Shown here one piece after another: positions 1-12,135 of a DNA stretch of 64,000 nucleotides. The notes under the pieces were generated by a model, which did not search any database, was not told the origin of the DNA, and saw only the letters and a list, made by a program, of their open reading frames with translations. Position numbers and translations under genes: made by a program. The stretch is taken from NCBI GenBank assembly GCA_020631735.1, contig CM036201.1, positions 78,778,502 to 78,842,501 of the forward strand, in the 5' to 3' direction. This stretch comes from Saccharum officinarum. Taxonomy: Eukaryota; Streptophyta; Magnoliopsida; Poales; Poaceae. How positions within the stretch are numbered: the stretch's first letter is position 1; the number at the start of each line of letters is the position of its first letter.

Positions 1-1745
1 GTAAGTTACTCTAGGGAACGATGCAATGGAATCTAGCACTGGAATGACCTTATAAAAATAGAGTGTGTGCGTGTGTTCTAGTGTTTATAATGGTGAGTGT
101 ACATGCATATACTGTGTTTGAAAAAAAAAAGAGATAAGATCAAGCGCCTTTCCACTGTGTCCTTGCTTAAACTAACTGACAAATGCTCTCTTGCTTCCAA
201 ACCATTCTCTCTGTTCTCAGCTCGTTGCATGATGGCTACTTGTTTTCCTGCAGATTAGCCAAAAGCGGTTAAGCGGGATAATCCAATTCTCGCCGGCCAA
301 ATAAGCAAGGATCCGATGCCACATTCGTAAACACAGCCAAAAGCGATGGGTGCAAAAATTAAAAATGAAAACAAGAGGTCAATCAAGTAGCTGGACAAAG
401 CTGTTATCCACAGATAAAGCTCTGCTTTGGCCTTTGTTGGATGCTAATCATGATAGCACATAGTTACACGTACGGGGATTAGGGACTAACTCTTCTATAA
501 TGAGGAGGCCACAAATATATACTTACAATTTCCTCAAAACAAAGATTAGGGGATAAATTGATCAGGATACTTTAAGGTTATTACAAGTAGTGCTAATTAC
601 TTCTCCATCTTTTCTGTCAGATTTTAGCTCTTAGTATTAAGGGAGAATAGCTCCATTCTACGGATCACAAATTCATATTGCCCTTGCCTTCTGGCCTTCT
701 GGTTGGGTCATAGCATTCGATGTTAGCAATCTTGTTGCGTCGTGCTGCACGAGTTCAGAGTTCAGAGTTCTACGCATGCAGCCCACAGTTGTATGCAGGC
801 ATTCAGAGTTCAGAGTTGGGTCCAGTAATTCAGCTACTGCAGCAGTGCGTTTATTAGTTCAGACTTCAGAGTTCAGCTACTGCAGTTCATCTTCATTGTG
901 GCTAATAGTATAGTTCAGGGATCCAAGATTCAGCTGCTCCTGTTCATGGTCATGGCAACAGTTACATGGTACCTGGCGAGACACCTGAATTGATGCATAT
1001 CCATCATAAATCATAAAATCCATGCATGGTCTGCATGGTGCCAAAACTGATGGTCAGGCCTAGGAGATGGCTGCCGCCCATGGGATGAGATGAGACCACC
1101 GAGCTTGAGAAGAGAAGATGAACCGCGCCTCTCCTCCTCTGCATCCCCTCTTTGTTCAGTGTTCAGTACGGCACCACTTGCTGGAGTACAGCTGTACAGG
1201 CCAGGGAGTGGAGCTGTCAGCTCAGCTGCAACTTGCAGGGTTGCGGCAGGCTTGGAGTGGCGTTTTATTAATCTGCTAAAAATAGATGAGATGACAGTGA
1301 ATGCTGGATATGTGCTGTTTAATAACTAACCTAATGCACAGGGTAACACTGCTACTGCCACTCCAGAAAAGAACTGGACTCTGTGATTTTTTTTTGTGGT
1401 TGAGAAAAGAAGCATCATTTTTATATATAAAAATATAAAATTATGAGAATATGTCTGCAGATAATGACGCATGTAAAGATGGTTATGGTTAAAGTTAAAC
1501 CGCCAGACGGTTAAAGAGCAACCGCTTCCATAAAAGATGGGGGAAAGTGAGTGGGGGAAGATGACAGCTCTGCAGCTGCAACGAATCCCTCCCTCCAGTT
1601 TCTCTGCCGCCGTTCGGTCCCTTCGCCTCCTCTCGGCCAACCGCCCTTGTCTACTCCCTCTTCCATCCCCTCTCCCTCTCCTGAGTCCATAACCACCCTG
1701 GTCCTGGCAAAAACTGCTTGCTCCCCATAAATATCAGGAAGCCAC
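1..1745. other. Region upstream of the WRKY gene, no gene seen
   Basis: I see no convincing coding sequence here; the short open frames have no family features. From about 745 to 905 the motif TTCAGAGTTCAG recurs in several imperfect copies. A single W-box core on the minus strand (GGTCAA, 377-382) could allow WRKY binding, but one such hexamer is expected by chance in 1.7 kb. The stretch probably includes the promoter of the WRKY gene. Confidence 0.5.
1726..1734 (+). promoter_or_regulatory. TATA-like element of the WRKY gene
   Basis: CATAAATAT lies about 30 bases before a GA-rich leader (GAGGGAGAGAG repeated, 1760-1785), a usual plant TATA spacing. The 5' untranslated exon would run to about 1885 (donor GTAGG at 1886), followed by a leader intron of about 1 kb ending with AG at 2891-2892. 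Start site and leader intron are inferred. Confidence 0.35.
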
Positions 1746-2946
1746 CCACAGACACACCCAGAGGGAGAGAGTCAGAGGGAGAGAGGTGAATCCAATTCAG
1801 TCGTCTCGGAACAGATTCTTCTTCGTGGGGGGCAAGAATCTGGTTTCCACTGCCGCTTACTACAAGGTTTTCGCTGCCGTGGATGGTAGGTTCTTGCTTT
1901 GGTAAGACAATTGCGGGGTGAAAAGGAGCCGGGAAAAGGCCGTAGAAAGACTGGAATTTTTGTCCATAGTCAGAGGCGCGATTGTTCTGTTCTTATCCCC
2001 GCGGGCGAGCGATTTGACCATCCACCCCCATTCGCACATCCGCCACCTCTTCCTCTCCTGCCGCTTCGCTTCTTCAAAGAAGAGAGCCGTATCGTTGCCG
2101 TCGACCGCTCCAGCCACTTCAGGTGCCCATTTCAATGTCCTGTCGCATTTAATTTCTCTATGTTTTTAAAAGTTTTGTGATAAAGGCGGCGCCTTTGTCA
2201 TCGAAGCCGACGCTTTATGGGTTGTTCCTTGGATTGTGTAATTTGTGTGTCGAGTTCGAGGTTTATTTGGTTCCATATAAAAAATTGCAAAATTGAGATG
2301 CTAGTTACCTGTGGTTTGTGTAATAAAATTGTGTCCTGGGTCGTTTTGCAAAGAATTGGAGACCTGACGTTTTATTTTTATTTTTGTTTTTTTACACCGT
2401 GGTTGTTTGCATGATTGAGTCGAACTGCATCTTGCAGTGGTGTGCTTGGATTCAGTTCAAATGTCAGCGATCTAAGTTCAGCTGGTTTGGCTGTAATTTA
2501 CTTGCACATAGGACTATGAATTCGTTCAGTAATAAGTAGTGTTTATATGTGTACTCTGTGTTTATATGAATTCCACACCTTATGTAATCTCGTGGGTTTA
2601 GCAGTGAAGTACTCTACTCTCATTGTGTCTAGGAAGTTCCTTTACTGTTGCTGTATAGTATGTGCAAAGGTTGCCCCATTACCTGTCCATATCCTGAGCT
2701 CAAGTGCCTGTATATTAACTGACTGCTTCTATCTTGAGTTAGCTATTCTCATTTCCAGCTATGCTATCATGTGCCATGTCTAGTAGTATCATTTGCCTTT
2801 TCCTATGCACAGTTGATAGAAATACTGCACCACCTGATCTTATTAACACGATTGTTTAGTGTTTCAACTAACATAATGGTTTTGCTTTAAAGGTTTAAGT
2901 CTGAGTTGCTTCCCTTATTGCTGGGACCGACAACCGCTGCACATTG

Positions 2947-5622
2947 ATGGAGGATTGGATGCTTCCCTCACCCAGCCCAAGAACACTGATGCCAAGCTTC
3001 TTCAACGAAGAATTCAGCTCCGCTCCATTCTCCAACACCTTCGGTGACGATAGAAGCAACAAACCACTGGTTGAAATTGAGAAGAGTAAATCTTTCATTG
3101 GTTCGAGTGCTCAAGAAACCTCTCAAGATATGAAAGACCATCCACAGACTGAATCAAACCTTTTTGGCGCAAATCAGAAATCAACCTCTCCTGGAGGTCT
3201 TGCAGAGAGGATGGCCGCAAGAGCGGGTTTTGGTGTCCTGAAAATTGACACGTCCCGTGTCAGTTCATCTGGTGCACCAATCCGGTCTCCCGTGACAATT
3301 CCACCTGGTGTGAGCCCAAGGGAACTTCTTGAGTCACCGGTTTTCCTTCCAAATGCCATTGTAAGTGTCTGTATTCATTGTGTGATTTTTGTCTGGGTGA
3401 TACTGTGAAGGATAGGCTGGTCAATAGCTTTGAACTATCTTCTAACCTGATAATCTAATTGGTTGCTTTTTACCACTTTCCAATGTCTTATTGCGAAGGT
3501 GGAATTTTCGAAGAAAAAAAAAGGTGAACCAATCTTTGTTGTCTGAACATTCCGTAACTGTTTATATCTCTGCAGTCGCAACCTTCTCCTACCACTGGTA
3601 AATTGCCATTCCTGATGCCTAATAATTTTAAATCAACAATGCCGTCTGTCCCCGAGAAGTCTGAAGATCACTCACATGAAGATTCTGCGTTTTCCTTCCA
3701 GCACATTTTGAGGTCTAAACCATCAACCTTATGGACTGCAGAGAAGGTAATTTGCCTGATCACCTATTTATGCTATTTCTTATAATTGCATTTTCTTTTT
3801 TTTCTACTAATTCAATCTGCAAAAGCATATCTAGCAGTTAATAATGCACTTATTTATTGCCATTGCTAGTTCTTATAATTGCATTTTCTTTTTTTTTCTA
3901 CTAATTCAATCTGCAAAAGCATATCTAGCAGTTAATAATGCACTTGCCTTGATGAATTTGCACTGTCAGGGGTCAAGTGTTGTTCACCAAACCCAGTCCT
4001 TAGCGAAGGATAGTCAGGAGTTAAATCTTCATGCTAACCCAACTGCGACCAAGCATGAAACTGAGGAAAATCTAGTTAAACCTAAGACATATGATTCCAT
4101 GTTTGATAATGATCATCCTTCCCCTGACGTTGAGCCAGAACAGAGCGAGGAAATCCAAAATGGGGAAGATTCTTCAGCTCCAGTCACTGGCACCGCCGAG
4201 GATGGATATAACTGGAGAAAATATGGAGAAAAGCAAGTGAAGAACAGTCAACATCCAAGGAGCTACTACAAATGCACTCACCCAAATTGCCCTGTCAAGA
4301 AAATGGTGGAGCGTTCTCTAGAAGGTCAAATAACGGAGATAGTTTACAGGGGTTCTCATAGTCACCCACTGCCTCCTCCCAACCGCCGGCCAAGTATCCC
4401 TTTGTCGCATTTCAATGATTCAGAAGCTGATGGTCTGGAGAACTTCAGTTCCAAGCCTGGGCCTGGCTATAACACGGCAACTTCACAGGGAATTGCTCCA
4501 AATGGCCAGTTCCAAGATGTGCACAGCGGAGCTCTTGAAACAAAACTGTCTGGCTCTCTTACTACAACCGAGATTGGTGACACGTCTGTTATGGAGTCTA
4601 TGGATGTCTCATCAACACTCTCCTCCAATGAGAAGGGTGATAGGGCCATGAATGGTGGTGTCATTCCTTCAACCAATGACATGAACGAAGACGAGACTGA
4701 ATATAAAAGAAGGTTTGGACCTTGTTACCAACCAAGTACATAATTCTAACTACCATCCTAGTCAACGAGTTCTCATTTGTTCTTTTGACTCTTTTCCAGG
4801 AAAATGGAGGTTTCTGTCGCTAGTAACACTACCAACACTGGCATTGATATGGCAGCTATTGCATCAAGGACTACCCGGGAGCCTCGGATTGTTGTGCAAA
4901 CAACAAGTGAGGTCGACATCCTTGACGATGGCTACCGCTGGCGCAAGTATGGGCAGAAAGTTGTGAAAGGCAACCCAAACCCAAGGTCAGTCTTGGTGCC
5001 ATTTCCGTCTTGCCCATCCTTTTATCAGGAAACCAAGTGGAATTTTATCCTTTTCAATTGTTCAACACACACCTTTCTATTTGCATGCAGGAGCTACTAC
5101 AAATGCACTTATGCGGGCTGCTCAGTGCGCAAACATGTGGAGAGGGCCTCAAATGATCTCAAGTCCGTGATCACGACGTATGAGGGTAGACACAACCATG
5201 AAGTTCCAGCTGCCAGGAACAGCAATGGGCATCCGAGCTCTGGCTCCGGTGCTGCACCACAGGGTAGCAGCCTTCACCGGAGGCCAGAGCCTCCACAATT
5301 CAGCATGCCTCAGTTGAACGCTGCTGCTGCCGCCTACGGCTCACTTTGTCTCCCACCACAACTCAGTGCAGCTTCAGGGGGTTTCTCCTTCGGAATGCTC
5401 CCCCCTGCAATGGCAATGCCAGTACCATCTCTGGGTAACTTCATGCCAGCGCAGATGCCTGGCCATGGATCGCCAATGCAGGGATGTGCAGGCCTCATGC
5501 TGCCGAGAGGTGAGGAGAAGGTGAACCCAGAGCAGCAGTCCAGATTGCCGGTAGCGAACGAGAATGCTGTGGCAACTTACCAGCAGCTGACGAGCAGGTG
5601 GCCTCAGGGTCATCAGATGTAA
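2947..5622 (+). CDS. Group I WRKY transcription factor (two WRKY domains)
   Basis: Coding exons by splice signals and frame: 2947-3360, 3576-3746, 3970-4712, 4800-4985, 5091-5622, giving 681 residues. Domain 1 (about residues 273-330) has WRKYGEK followed by a C-X4-C...H-X-H zinc site. Domain 2 (about 486-545) has WRKYGQK, the strong DNA-binding form, with its own CTYAGC...HNH site. The intron at 4986-5090 splits domain 2 after NPNPR, the position conserved across the family. Two domains with C2H2 fingers define group I. The N-terminal segment is rich in SP pairs ([18 protein letters not shown]), like the MAP-kinase-docking region of AtWRKY3/4 and similar proteins. Group I proteins bind W-boxes (TTGACC/T) in the nucleus, often in pathogen response. 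ATG 2947 opens [10 protein letters not shown], a typical start; a leader intron precedes it. It appears intact. The family call is firm, the orthologue is not assigned. Confidence 0.93.
3779..3945 (+). repeat. 93-bp-period tandem duplication in WRKY intron 2
   Basis: The segment from 3779 (CTTATAATTGCATTTTC...) recurs at 3872, ending at ...AATGCACTT in both copies (about 73 bases, nearly identical, period 93). It lies wholly in the intron, just before the acceptor at 3968-3969. The first copy has no functional acceptor that I can see, so splicing should be unaffected. Confidence 0.8.
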
Positions 5623-5856
5623 ATACTCCAGCAGGCACAGAGATGAAGAGATAGGATTTGTTATTTGCTTGTGTACATAAACATGCCATTGCTCAGTGGT
5701 TTCTTCTACCGTAGCTCCTTTGTTTGCTTTCAGCCTTTAGTACAGAAGATGATTCTGATAATAGTAAGGAGGGAGAGGGGAAGGGGAAGGGATGAACTTG
5801 GGTCATCAGGCTTTGCTGTTGTGTTCATTGAATTATTCAGACTAGGGTCCTGGAGT

Positions 5857-6650
5857 CAGTGGCGGACCCAGGATTTGAAACCAGGGTAGTCCTAAATTTT
5901 TTTTTCATGCGCAACATGACAAAATTCAAAGAAAAAATTCGGTAACAGGAAGTGGTGGAGCAGTAGCAGTCTGAGTTGTAACTTTTTTTTGCCTCAGCTT
6001 TCTGAAAAAGAAATGTTATATTTGATTTCTTCATGCCTCCTGAAAAATAACAACAAATTTCATTCAATTCAGGCTCACAAATGATGGATCTACAATCCCT
6101 AAGCCTTTACTGTCCAATCCAAGTAATCTCCAAAATTATAACCCTAAGGATTTGGCCATTTGGGAATTAGGGGAAAAGTTGTGAACTGTGAAGTACTCAC
6201 CAAGACTAGGAGCAGTAGCGAGCGGCCGAAACTGGCGGCGGGAGTGTGGGAGGGCGGGCAACCGCCGGCCAGGTCGCCGGGATGGGGCAAGGCGGCGTCG
6301 CGGCGAGCCGGCAAACTGGCTGCCATCGTCGCCCGTCGGGGACTCGGGGGCGCCGGGCGGCAGGGCTGGCGATGGACTGGAATCCGGCGGGCGAGCTTCA
6401 GGCGGGGTGGAGGCCGCCGCCGGCGGGCTCCTCCTCATCTCCTCTTCGTGCGCGCAGCGCGCCTGCGACTCGCGAGTCGCGGCCGTGACGGGAGGAAAGG
6501 CCGGAAGGGCAGTGCAGCTGCTCGATATTGGAGGCAGAACGCAAATGGGCCAAATATTCGTGGGCTGCGCGGAGTACTAAAAAATTTTTGGGCCAAATTC
6601 CAGGATAGGCCCGTGCCTACCTGGACTACCCTTTAGGCCCGCCAATGCCT
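5857..6650. mobile_element. Non-autonomous DNA element, about 0.8 kb
   Basis: The ends resemble each other in inverse orientation: CAGTGGCGGACC at 5857 and AGGCCCGCCAATGCC at 6636-6650 (reverse complement GGCATTGGCGGGCCT). The interior has a GC-rich block (6200-6500) whose overlapping open frames are probably not genes. A related element with AGTGGCGGGCC ends lies at 58163-58716. I cannot assign a superfamily because no clear target duplication is seen. It lies directly downstream of the WRKY gene. Confidence 0.4.
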
Positions 6651-7199
6651 AGAGTAGAAACTAGCTTCAGTATCTGCTTTTCGCAATGCTGTAACCATTC
6701 AAAGACTCGATTTTTTTTAAAAAAATAATATTTTTGTAATAAATAATTACAAATATAGCATCTGAATTGTGAGAATCGTCCTGTCGGCTACTGGCTAGCC
6801 GATAGGGCACCTATCAGCAACGTGCGGACCGACAGGACCCTATCGGCAAGCCAGTAGCCGACTGGGCCCCCAACCAGGCCAAACACGACTGGCCAGTGTA
6901 CCCTTATCGGGCTGATTGGCCTGTCGGCCCGTGGAGAGCTGATAGTCTCCAATCGGCCAACCGTGAGCCGACAGGCCACAAAATATCAACCATGTCCTCT
7001 CTTCTTCCCTCGCTCTCTCTCTCGCGCGCGCTCGCTGCTCCCTCTCTCTCTCCCAGCTGTGCCACTCTCCCTGCCGCCGCGCAGCCGGGCCGGCCTCGCC
7101 GGCTACCGCCAGATCCAGCGGTGGGCTTGACACCGCCGCCCCCACCCCGCGCGGCGCTGCACCTCGCCGGCCTCGTCGCAGGTATGTGTGTGTGTGTTT

Positions 7200-7570
7200 T
7201 TTTTGTTAAATGTAGTAAGTTTAGTTAGGATTTGTTAGTATTGTTAAATGTAGTTAGTGTAGTTAGTTTAGTTAGGATTTGTTAGTTTTGTTAAACGTAG
7301 TTAGTGTAGTTAGGATTTGTGTAGTTGGTTTAGTTAGGATTTGTTAGTTTTGTTTAGTTGTTAGATTCAATTAAATTAGGTTAGTTTATTAGGGTTATTT
7401 CGGGTTAGTTTAGTTTAGATTACTTTATTTTATAATGGTTAGGGGTTAGGGTTAGTTTAGATTGATTTTGTTAGTTTAGTTTATTTTTTCAGGGCTAGGG
7501 TAGGCTTAGATTATTTATTACTTTTTGTTTGGTAGAGTTAGGGTTAGTGGTTGTTAAGCTTAGGTTTACG
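7200..7570 (+). repeat. TTAG-rich degenerate simple sequence
   Basis: Imperfect repetition of units such as GTTAGTTTAGTTAGGATTT over about 370 bases, inside the Mutator-like element. It begins right after a plausible splice donor (CAG/GTATGTGT at about 7180), so it may be the first intron of the decayed gene in that element. It is not the regular TTTAGGG array of a plant telomere. Confidence 0.6.
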
Positions 7571-7754
7571 GCTAAAATTTTCATGGTACCTCAATTAACT
7601 TACATGATATTTTGCACGATGCGAGTAGGAATGTCGACCGATTTAGTCCCCCTTCCTTGACTTCAGCTTGACGGGTCCCACGGGTAAGTCTTGTTGCATT
7701 AACCATTCCTGTATATGTCGTCATACTATTATTCATTATTAATTGTATTGCAAG

Positions 7755-8745
7755 CATTTAAGGAAAGGTCAAGGTCTAGAGTTTGAGCAGTCGTGGGTGG
7801 ATAGGATGGTGCCTTGGGTGAACGACAGACACAAGCTGCCACCGACGTGCACGACCTTGGTGGGCCATTCGACGAGGCCACGTACCGAGAGTACTTGCGT
7901 TGGTTCTAGGAGCCACACGCGTCCATTGCTTCCCCATGCCAGCAGAGGCCGCCCCACACGAGGCCGAGATCATCGACACGATCGCGATGGAGCCACCAGC
8001 TGCTTTCCATGCGCTGGTAAGTAAATTTGTAAAGTTATTTGTCCTTTCGTTACTTTGCCAATGAGTCACAACAATTCATGCAACAATACATGCCTGGCTT
8101 GCAGATAGATATCTACAGCGACGTGGGCAACGAGTTACTTTCGTATGTCCAGCGGTTTGAGCAGAACCCCTCAAGGTTGGTAGGATAGAGTTGGTTGCCG
8201 CCCTTCGACGACTGGGGCAACGTTGCTTGGCGGGAGTACGCCGGGCATCGTGCCGCCACACCACGGACGTAGTTGGTCACGTCCAGCAGGGTGACCCTGC
8301 AGCGCCACCTCCACCATCGCCTCCGATCGTAGGATTTGGAGTACATGCTCGTTCTTCGCACCCTGACGGTTGGAGTCCCAGGTACTTCTGCGATGACCTT
8401 CCGATTTTTTATGCATTATGCATGTAGCATGCTCTATGTGATCTTACAATTTTTTTGGTAGGTGGGCGTGCTTCTTGCAATGACTACACGATGGGTACTA
8501 GCAGCTTCGCGACTTTTTACACCGACGACATTCCTCCCTGGTTCGCCGATGAGGCCAGGGCCTCACAGCTTTTCAGGTGCACCTCTGCCGACTCAGCCGA
8601 CTCAGGAGGGTACTCAGCCTACAGAGTCGACCCCGCTGGCACGCCAGCGCCATCCTCTAGACCAGCTAACTTACCCTACGGCGCAGATTCGTTACCAAGG
8701 AGCATATGCTGTCAAACGTGGGCGTCGTGCGGGTTGACCTGTATT
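7755..8745 (+). pseudogene. Decayed plant mobile domain (PMD) gene fragment
   Basis: Read across frames, the plus strand encodes fragments such as WVDRMVPWVNDRHKLPPTC, then FDEATYREYLRWF followed at once by a stop, then ATRVHCFPMPAEAAPHEAE. After an intron-like break comes IDIYSDVGNELLSYVQRFEQ. The REYLRWF...TR..V block resembles the C-terminal part of the plant mobile domain (aminotransferase-like) found in transposon-borne genes of grasses. The frames are broken by stops and shifts, so no protein is made. It sits inside the Mutator-like element, which fits the known association of PMD genes with MULEs. The family call rests on a short motif and my recall of the family. Confidence 0.45.
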
Positions 8746-9494
8746 AGTCGTATGGTTGTACATGGATATGAACTAATGTACTCCTGGATTTCTGATGCAT
8801 GAAAATGTATTAGCCGCTTTACCACCATTTAATGGAGGCATCGCTCCAATAACTTCCGACACCTACATCAAGGCAAAGGACAATTCAGCGGACAAACGAT
8901 ATTGTCTTTCTAGGTTCGTACGCTTTTCATTTTCGCATGAAATAGTGTAATTGGGCGTGATTGCGACGTGATGCTGACTAATTGATGCGAAAACGCAGCA
9001 AGGTCCGGCTGCAGATTTTTTTTTCTTCTTCTGTCTTTCGCGGAGTCTCGGTGCGGTGCCGGTGGTGACGCCCATTATTTCCTGGTGGCCTTCCCGTTCC
9101 CGGCCCATCAGGAAGCTGGTGCCTTGCGTGCTGCCACTGGCGACCTCTCGCGTGCGCGGCCACGCCGGTCGTTACAACCGTGCATATCTTTCTTCGCCTC
9201 ACGTAGCAGCTGTACGTTGCTCCCGTTACCAGGCCTGATTGACCAATCAATCGTCTGCTGCCCGTTTTGCAATCGTCTGTCTGGTGGCTACCGTGTACCA
9301 GACGACTCTGCTACCCTTGGCTACCCGTGGGGTGCCGACTGACCAGGGACCTGTCGGCTATCCAGCGACCGACAAGTCCCCTATCGGTAATCCAGTGACC
9401 GACAGGGTGCCATATCTGCAATTTTGGATAACAGCTACTAGATTTGCAATTATTCATTAAAAAATATTATTTGAATTTTTTTTCTCAAAGACTC

Positions 9495-10500
9495 AGACCA
9501 TCCCATAAACCGTTCAGTATTTTTCTGGTCGTTTTCTTTTTTAATAAAAAAAACAAGAGCACTAATTATGTGATTGACCTTCTGTTGTCCACGTCCTGAG
9601 TTGTTTGTCAAGTGGGAGTTCAGAGTTGAACTGGCAGTGTAGCTCAAGTCACCGGAATCAGGCATGATCCAAGCCACACACGCGAACACTAACGATGGAG
9701 TAAGGTTTCACACACCACAAAGACTCAATTCGTCGTCCAGCATGAAACAGCAAATGCAAGGGCCAATTCGTCGTCCAGGATCTGGGCATACATCATAGCA
9801 TACGTTTCAAGTCACCGGAATCTGAGCGTGAAACAAAAGCCACAACATGGTGATCGAGTAATGTTCCACTTCGACCTGACAAGGGATCGATCAAAGAATA
9901 CAGATGTTCAGCCAGCATAGACAGTGTTCCAACGGCTAGCATGCCATCTGATGAAAGTAAGCAGAGGCGATGAGTTCATCTGCAGCATGACCCCCCAAAA
10001 ACTGTCCCAGCCAAATCAGTCGTCATAACATAACTTGAGCCCATGCAGTGCTGCTCAACCTGTATCAAAAGAAATTTGGGCAGAAGAGAATCAGCAGCTT
10101 GCGTAGCCTGCATGCATGCATCAAGTGTGGGAAGGTAGAGGATATATATAGAGGAAATGAGATAACATATTCACATCAGTGTCTGGGAAACAAGTTCACC
10201 TAGTAAGAAATTAAACAGCTTTAACCCCTTTTGCTCCTCAGCTCATCCTATGAACGTCTGCTTGGTGTTGCCAACCAGGGAGTAACAGCCGCCGATTGGC
10301 AAGCCGCCATGGATTGGCCGGGATGGTGGTGCTGCTTCAGTTGGTTCAGTCAAGCCAATGTCACTCGACCAATTTCCTGGCCCTTCAAGAAAAAACAACA
10401 GTTGTCAAAACTCAACAGTCAAAACAAAGGCAGTATGCCAACTGGATTTCTCTCCATCGCTATTCGGATATCTTAATTAACTGCTCCTTGGTACAAAATA
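9495..10500. other. Intergenic stretch with short dispersed repeats
   Basis: No gene recognised. Short direct repeats are present: AATTCGTCGTCCAG at about 9727 and 9764, and AAGTCACCGGAATC at about 9646 and 9808, as if an older short duplication had decayed. On the minus strand a possible acceptor near 10060 might belong to the 3' part of the DUF1618-like pseudogene that follows, but I cannot build an exon from it. Confidence 0.4.
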
Positions 10501-10503
10501 CTA

Positions 10504-10650
10504 ATCCCTCCATTCCAAATTATAAGACGTTTTGGCCTTTTTAGATACAATGTTTTTAAAATGTATCTAAACATAGTGTTTATCTAAGTGCATAGCAAAA
10601 ATTACGTATGTAGAAAAGCCAAAACGTCTTATAATTTAGAATAGATGAAG
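10504..10650. mobile_element. Stowaway-like MITE
   Basis: About 147 bp with inverted ends: ATCCCTCCATTCCAAATTAT...GACGTTTTGGC on the left and GCCAAAACGTC...TTATAATTTAG on the right. This is the typical Stowaway (Tc1/mariner) terminus of grasses; the right end has diverged. Confidence 0.7.
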
Positions 10651-10843
10651 TACCTGCTAGCAACCGGAAATAAAACTCAAAGCAGATGTGTAGGAAGCTT
10701 ACGGTGGCTGTTTCCAGATGCTAAAATGATGCATTAGGAATGAAACATCACAAATATTCAAATACAAATCACACTGCGTACAATACAGATATATTTTCTA
10801 CAAATAACTAGTTATCTCAGGTAATCAACTTGTGATCAACAAA

Positions 10844-11307
10844 TCACACGACGTAGCGGCCGGCGCCGCTGGGCAGGCGAGGACGCCGACGAGTGCCTGG
10901 TGCTGGATGGGCAACTTGGGGTCTGGGTGCGGGAGGCGGAGCGCGGAGCCCGTGGCGGCGTCGAGGACGAAGTAGCGCGGGTCGGAGTAGCGCAGGCGGA
11001 CGGACGGCTCGCCCGGGCGGTCGACGTCGACGCGGGTGAGCGGCGCGTCGAGGATCGCGGAGAGGAGGAGCAGGCCCGAGGGGTCCGCGGCGAGCAGGAA
11101 CGGGAAGTTCCCCGGCGTGGGGCGGGCCGGGAAGACCCGCGGGAGACGGCCAGGCGCGACACGCGGGGGGCGCGGCCAGCGCCAGCGACACGTCGGCGCC
11201 GCCCTCGAGCTCGACGACGCGCGGGATGCTGCCGAGGATGACCCACGGCGACGTCGGCGGCGGGGGCAGGGTCGGCGTCGGCCGTGGCGGGCGCCATCTG
11301 GGGGAGA
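10844..11307 (-). pseudogene. DUF1618-like gene fragment with several frameshifts
   Basis: From ATG at 11307 the minus strand reads MAPATADADP. To keep the homologous reading one must then move to a second frame (PWVILGSIPRVVELEGGADV), back to the first (PRVSRLAVSR), then a third (VFPARPTPGNFPFLLAADPS...LRYSDPRYFVLDAATG), and again to a second (SGAGRYVV, stop 10844-10846). This succession resembles the N-terminal part of grass DUF1618-family proteins of unknown function. At least four single-base shifts in under 500 bases, in very GC-rich DNA, mean either a decayed gene or a poorly corrected sequence. The downstream half of the family's usual protein is absent. A Stowaway MITE lies just past the end. 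Confidence 0.6.
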
Positions 11308-11888
11308 CGAGTGGGTGTGGTGGTACGCGGTGGGCGGTGGGGGCGTGCGCCGCGGCTGTGGCGGCGAGCGGGGAGAAAAGAGAGGGCTTTGGCTTGGGTT
11401 GGGCGTTTGGCTGTGGCCTGTCGGCGCGGCCGCGACGAGATCACAAGAAAGCGAGCGTGGAGTGGTGTGGTGGAGGTGGAGCCACTGTCCGTAACCGTAC
11501 GAGCTTGAGCTGCTTCGGCTTCCCCTCACGCTCACCCTGGCATTGTCGCGTACCGACCGGCTGTCCCGGACGACCAGACTGGCCACGTGTCTGTGGTGGA
11601 GCTGAAGGTACGCACGCCTACCGCCTACGCGACGCTCGTGGGTCCCACAAGCAGGCCCACCTGCTAGCCTAGAAGAGTAGAGTACGTAACGTACTAGTAC
11701 TCGCTCGTGGTTCCCCATTCATCTCAAAATTCTATTATGCAAAAAGAAGATTCCCATCACATCAAAATATCGGTAAATATATGAAGTACTAAATATAGAT
11801 GAAATTAAAAACTAATTACACAGTTTTGTTGTAAATCGGGAACTGAACACGGCCTCCGTTTGAAAGAGCAGTACTCGCTCGTCAATAA

Positions 11889-12129
11889 GGCTGTGTTTAG
11901 TTGGGAAAGTTTAGGTGAAAGGTACTGTAGCATTTTTCGTTGTTATTTGGTAAAATTTATTTAACTATGGATTAATTAGACTCAAAAGATTCGTCTCGAA
12001 CTTTACAGACAAACTATGTAATTAGTTATTTTTTTACCTACATTTAATGCTCCATGCATGCGTTTAAAGATTCGATGTGATGGGTGGAAGATGAAATATT
12101 TTGGGTTTGTATAGCAACTAAACAGGGCC
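11889..12129. mobile_element. Tourist-like MITE
   Basis: Inverted ends GGCTGTGTTTAGTT (11889) and AACTAAACAGGGCC (to 12129), flanked by the 3-bp duplication TAA (11886-11888, 12130-12132). This is the signature of PIF/Harbinger-type Tourist MITEs. The interior TTAGACTCAAAAGATTCGTC recurs in several other elements of this window. Confidence 0.8.
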
Positions 12130-12135
12130 TAAAAA

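Larger units (their letters stand above)
6709..9484. mobile_element. Mutator-like element with long inverted ends and target duplication
   Basis: The two ends are inverted copies over about 50 bases (6709-6760 and 9435-9484; shared core AATAATATTTTT...AATAATT(A/G)CAAAT). They are flanked by a perfect direct repeat TCAAAGACTC at 6699-6708 and 9485-9494. A 9-10-bp target duplication plus long AT-rich inverted ends is the signature of MULEs. Inside the ends are GTCGGC/CCGACAGG-rich subterminal repeats (6780-6970 and 9335-9410). The interior carries a decayed plant-mobile-domain coding region and a TTAG-rich intron-like stretch. Length is 2776 bp. No MURA transposase is visible, so it would need a helper in trans. 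Confidence 0.7.

Noticed and set aside
6136..6636. Overlapping 100-158-codon frames in the GC-rich block at 6.1-6.6 kb
   Set aside because: They lie within a DNA transposon, overlap on both strands and consist of Arg/Pro/Gly-rich low-complexity sequence.
7430..7560. Telomere-like TTAGGG words (GGGGTTAGGGTTAG)
   Set aside because: Only two or three words in an irregular TTAG-rich stretch inside a transposon; no regular TTTAGGG array.
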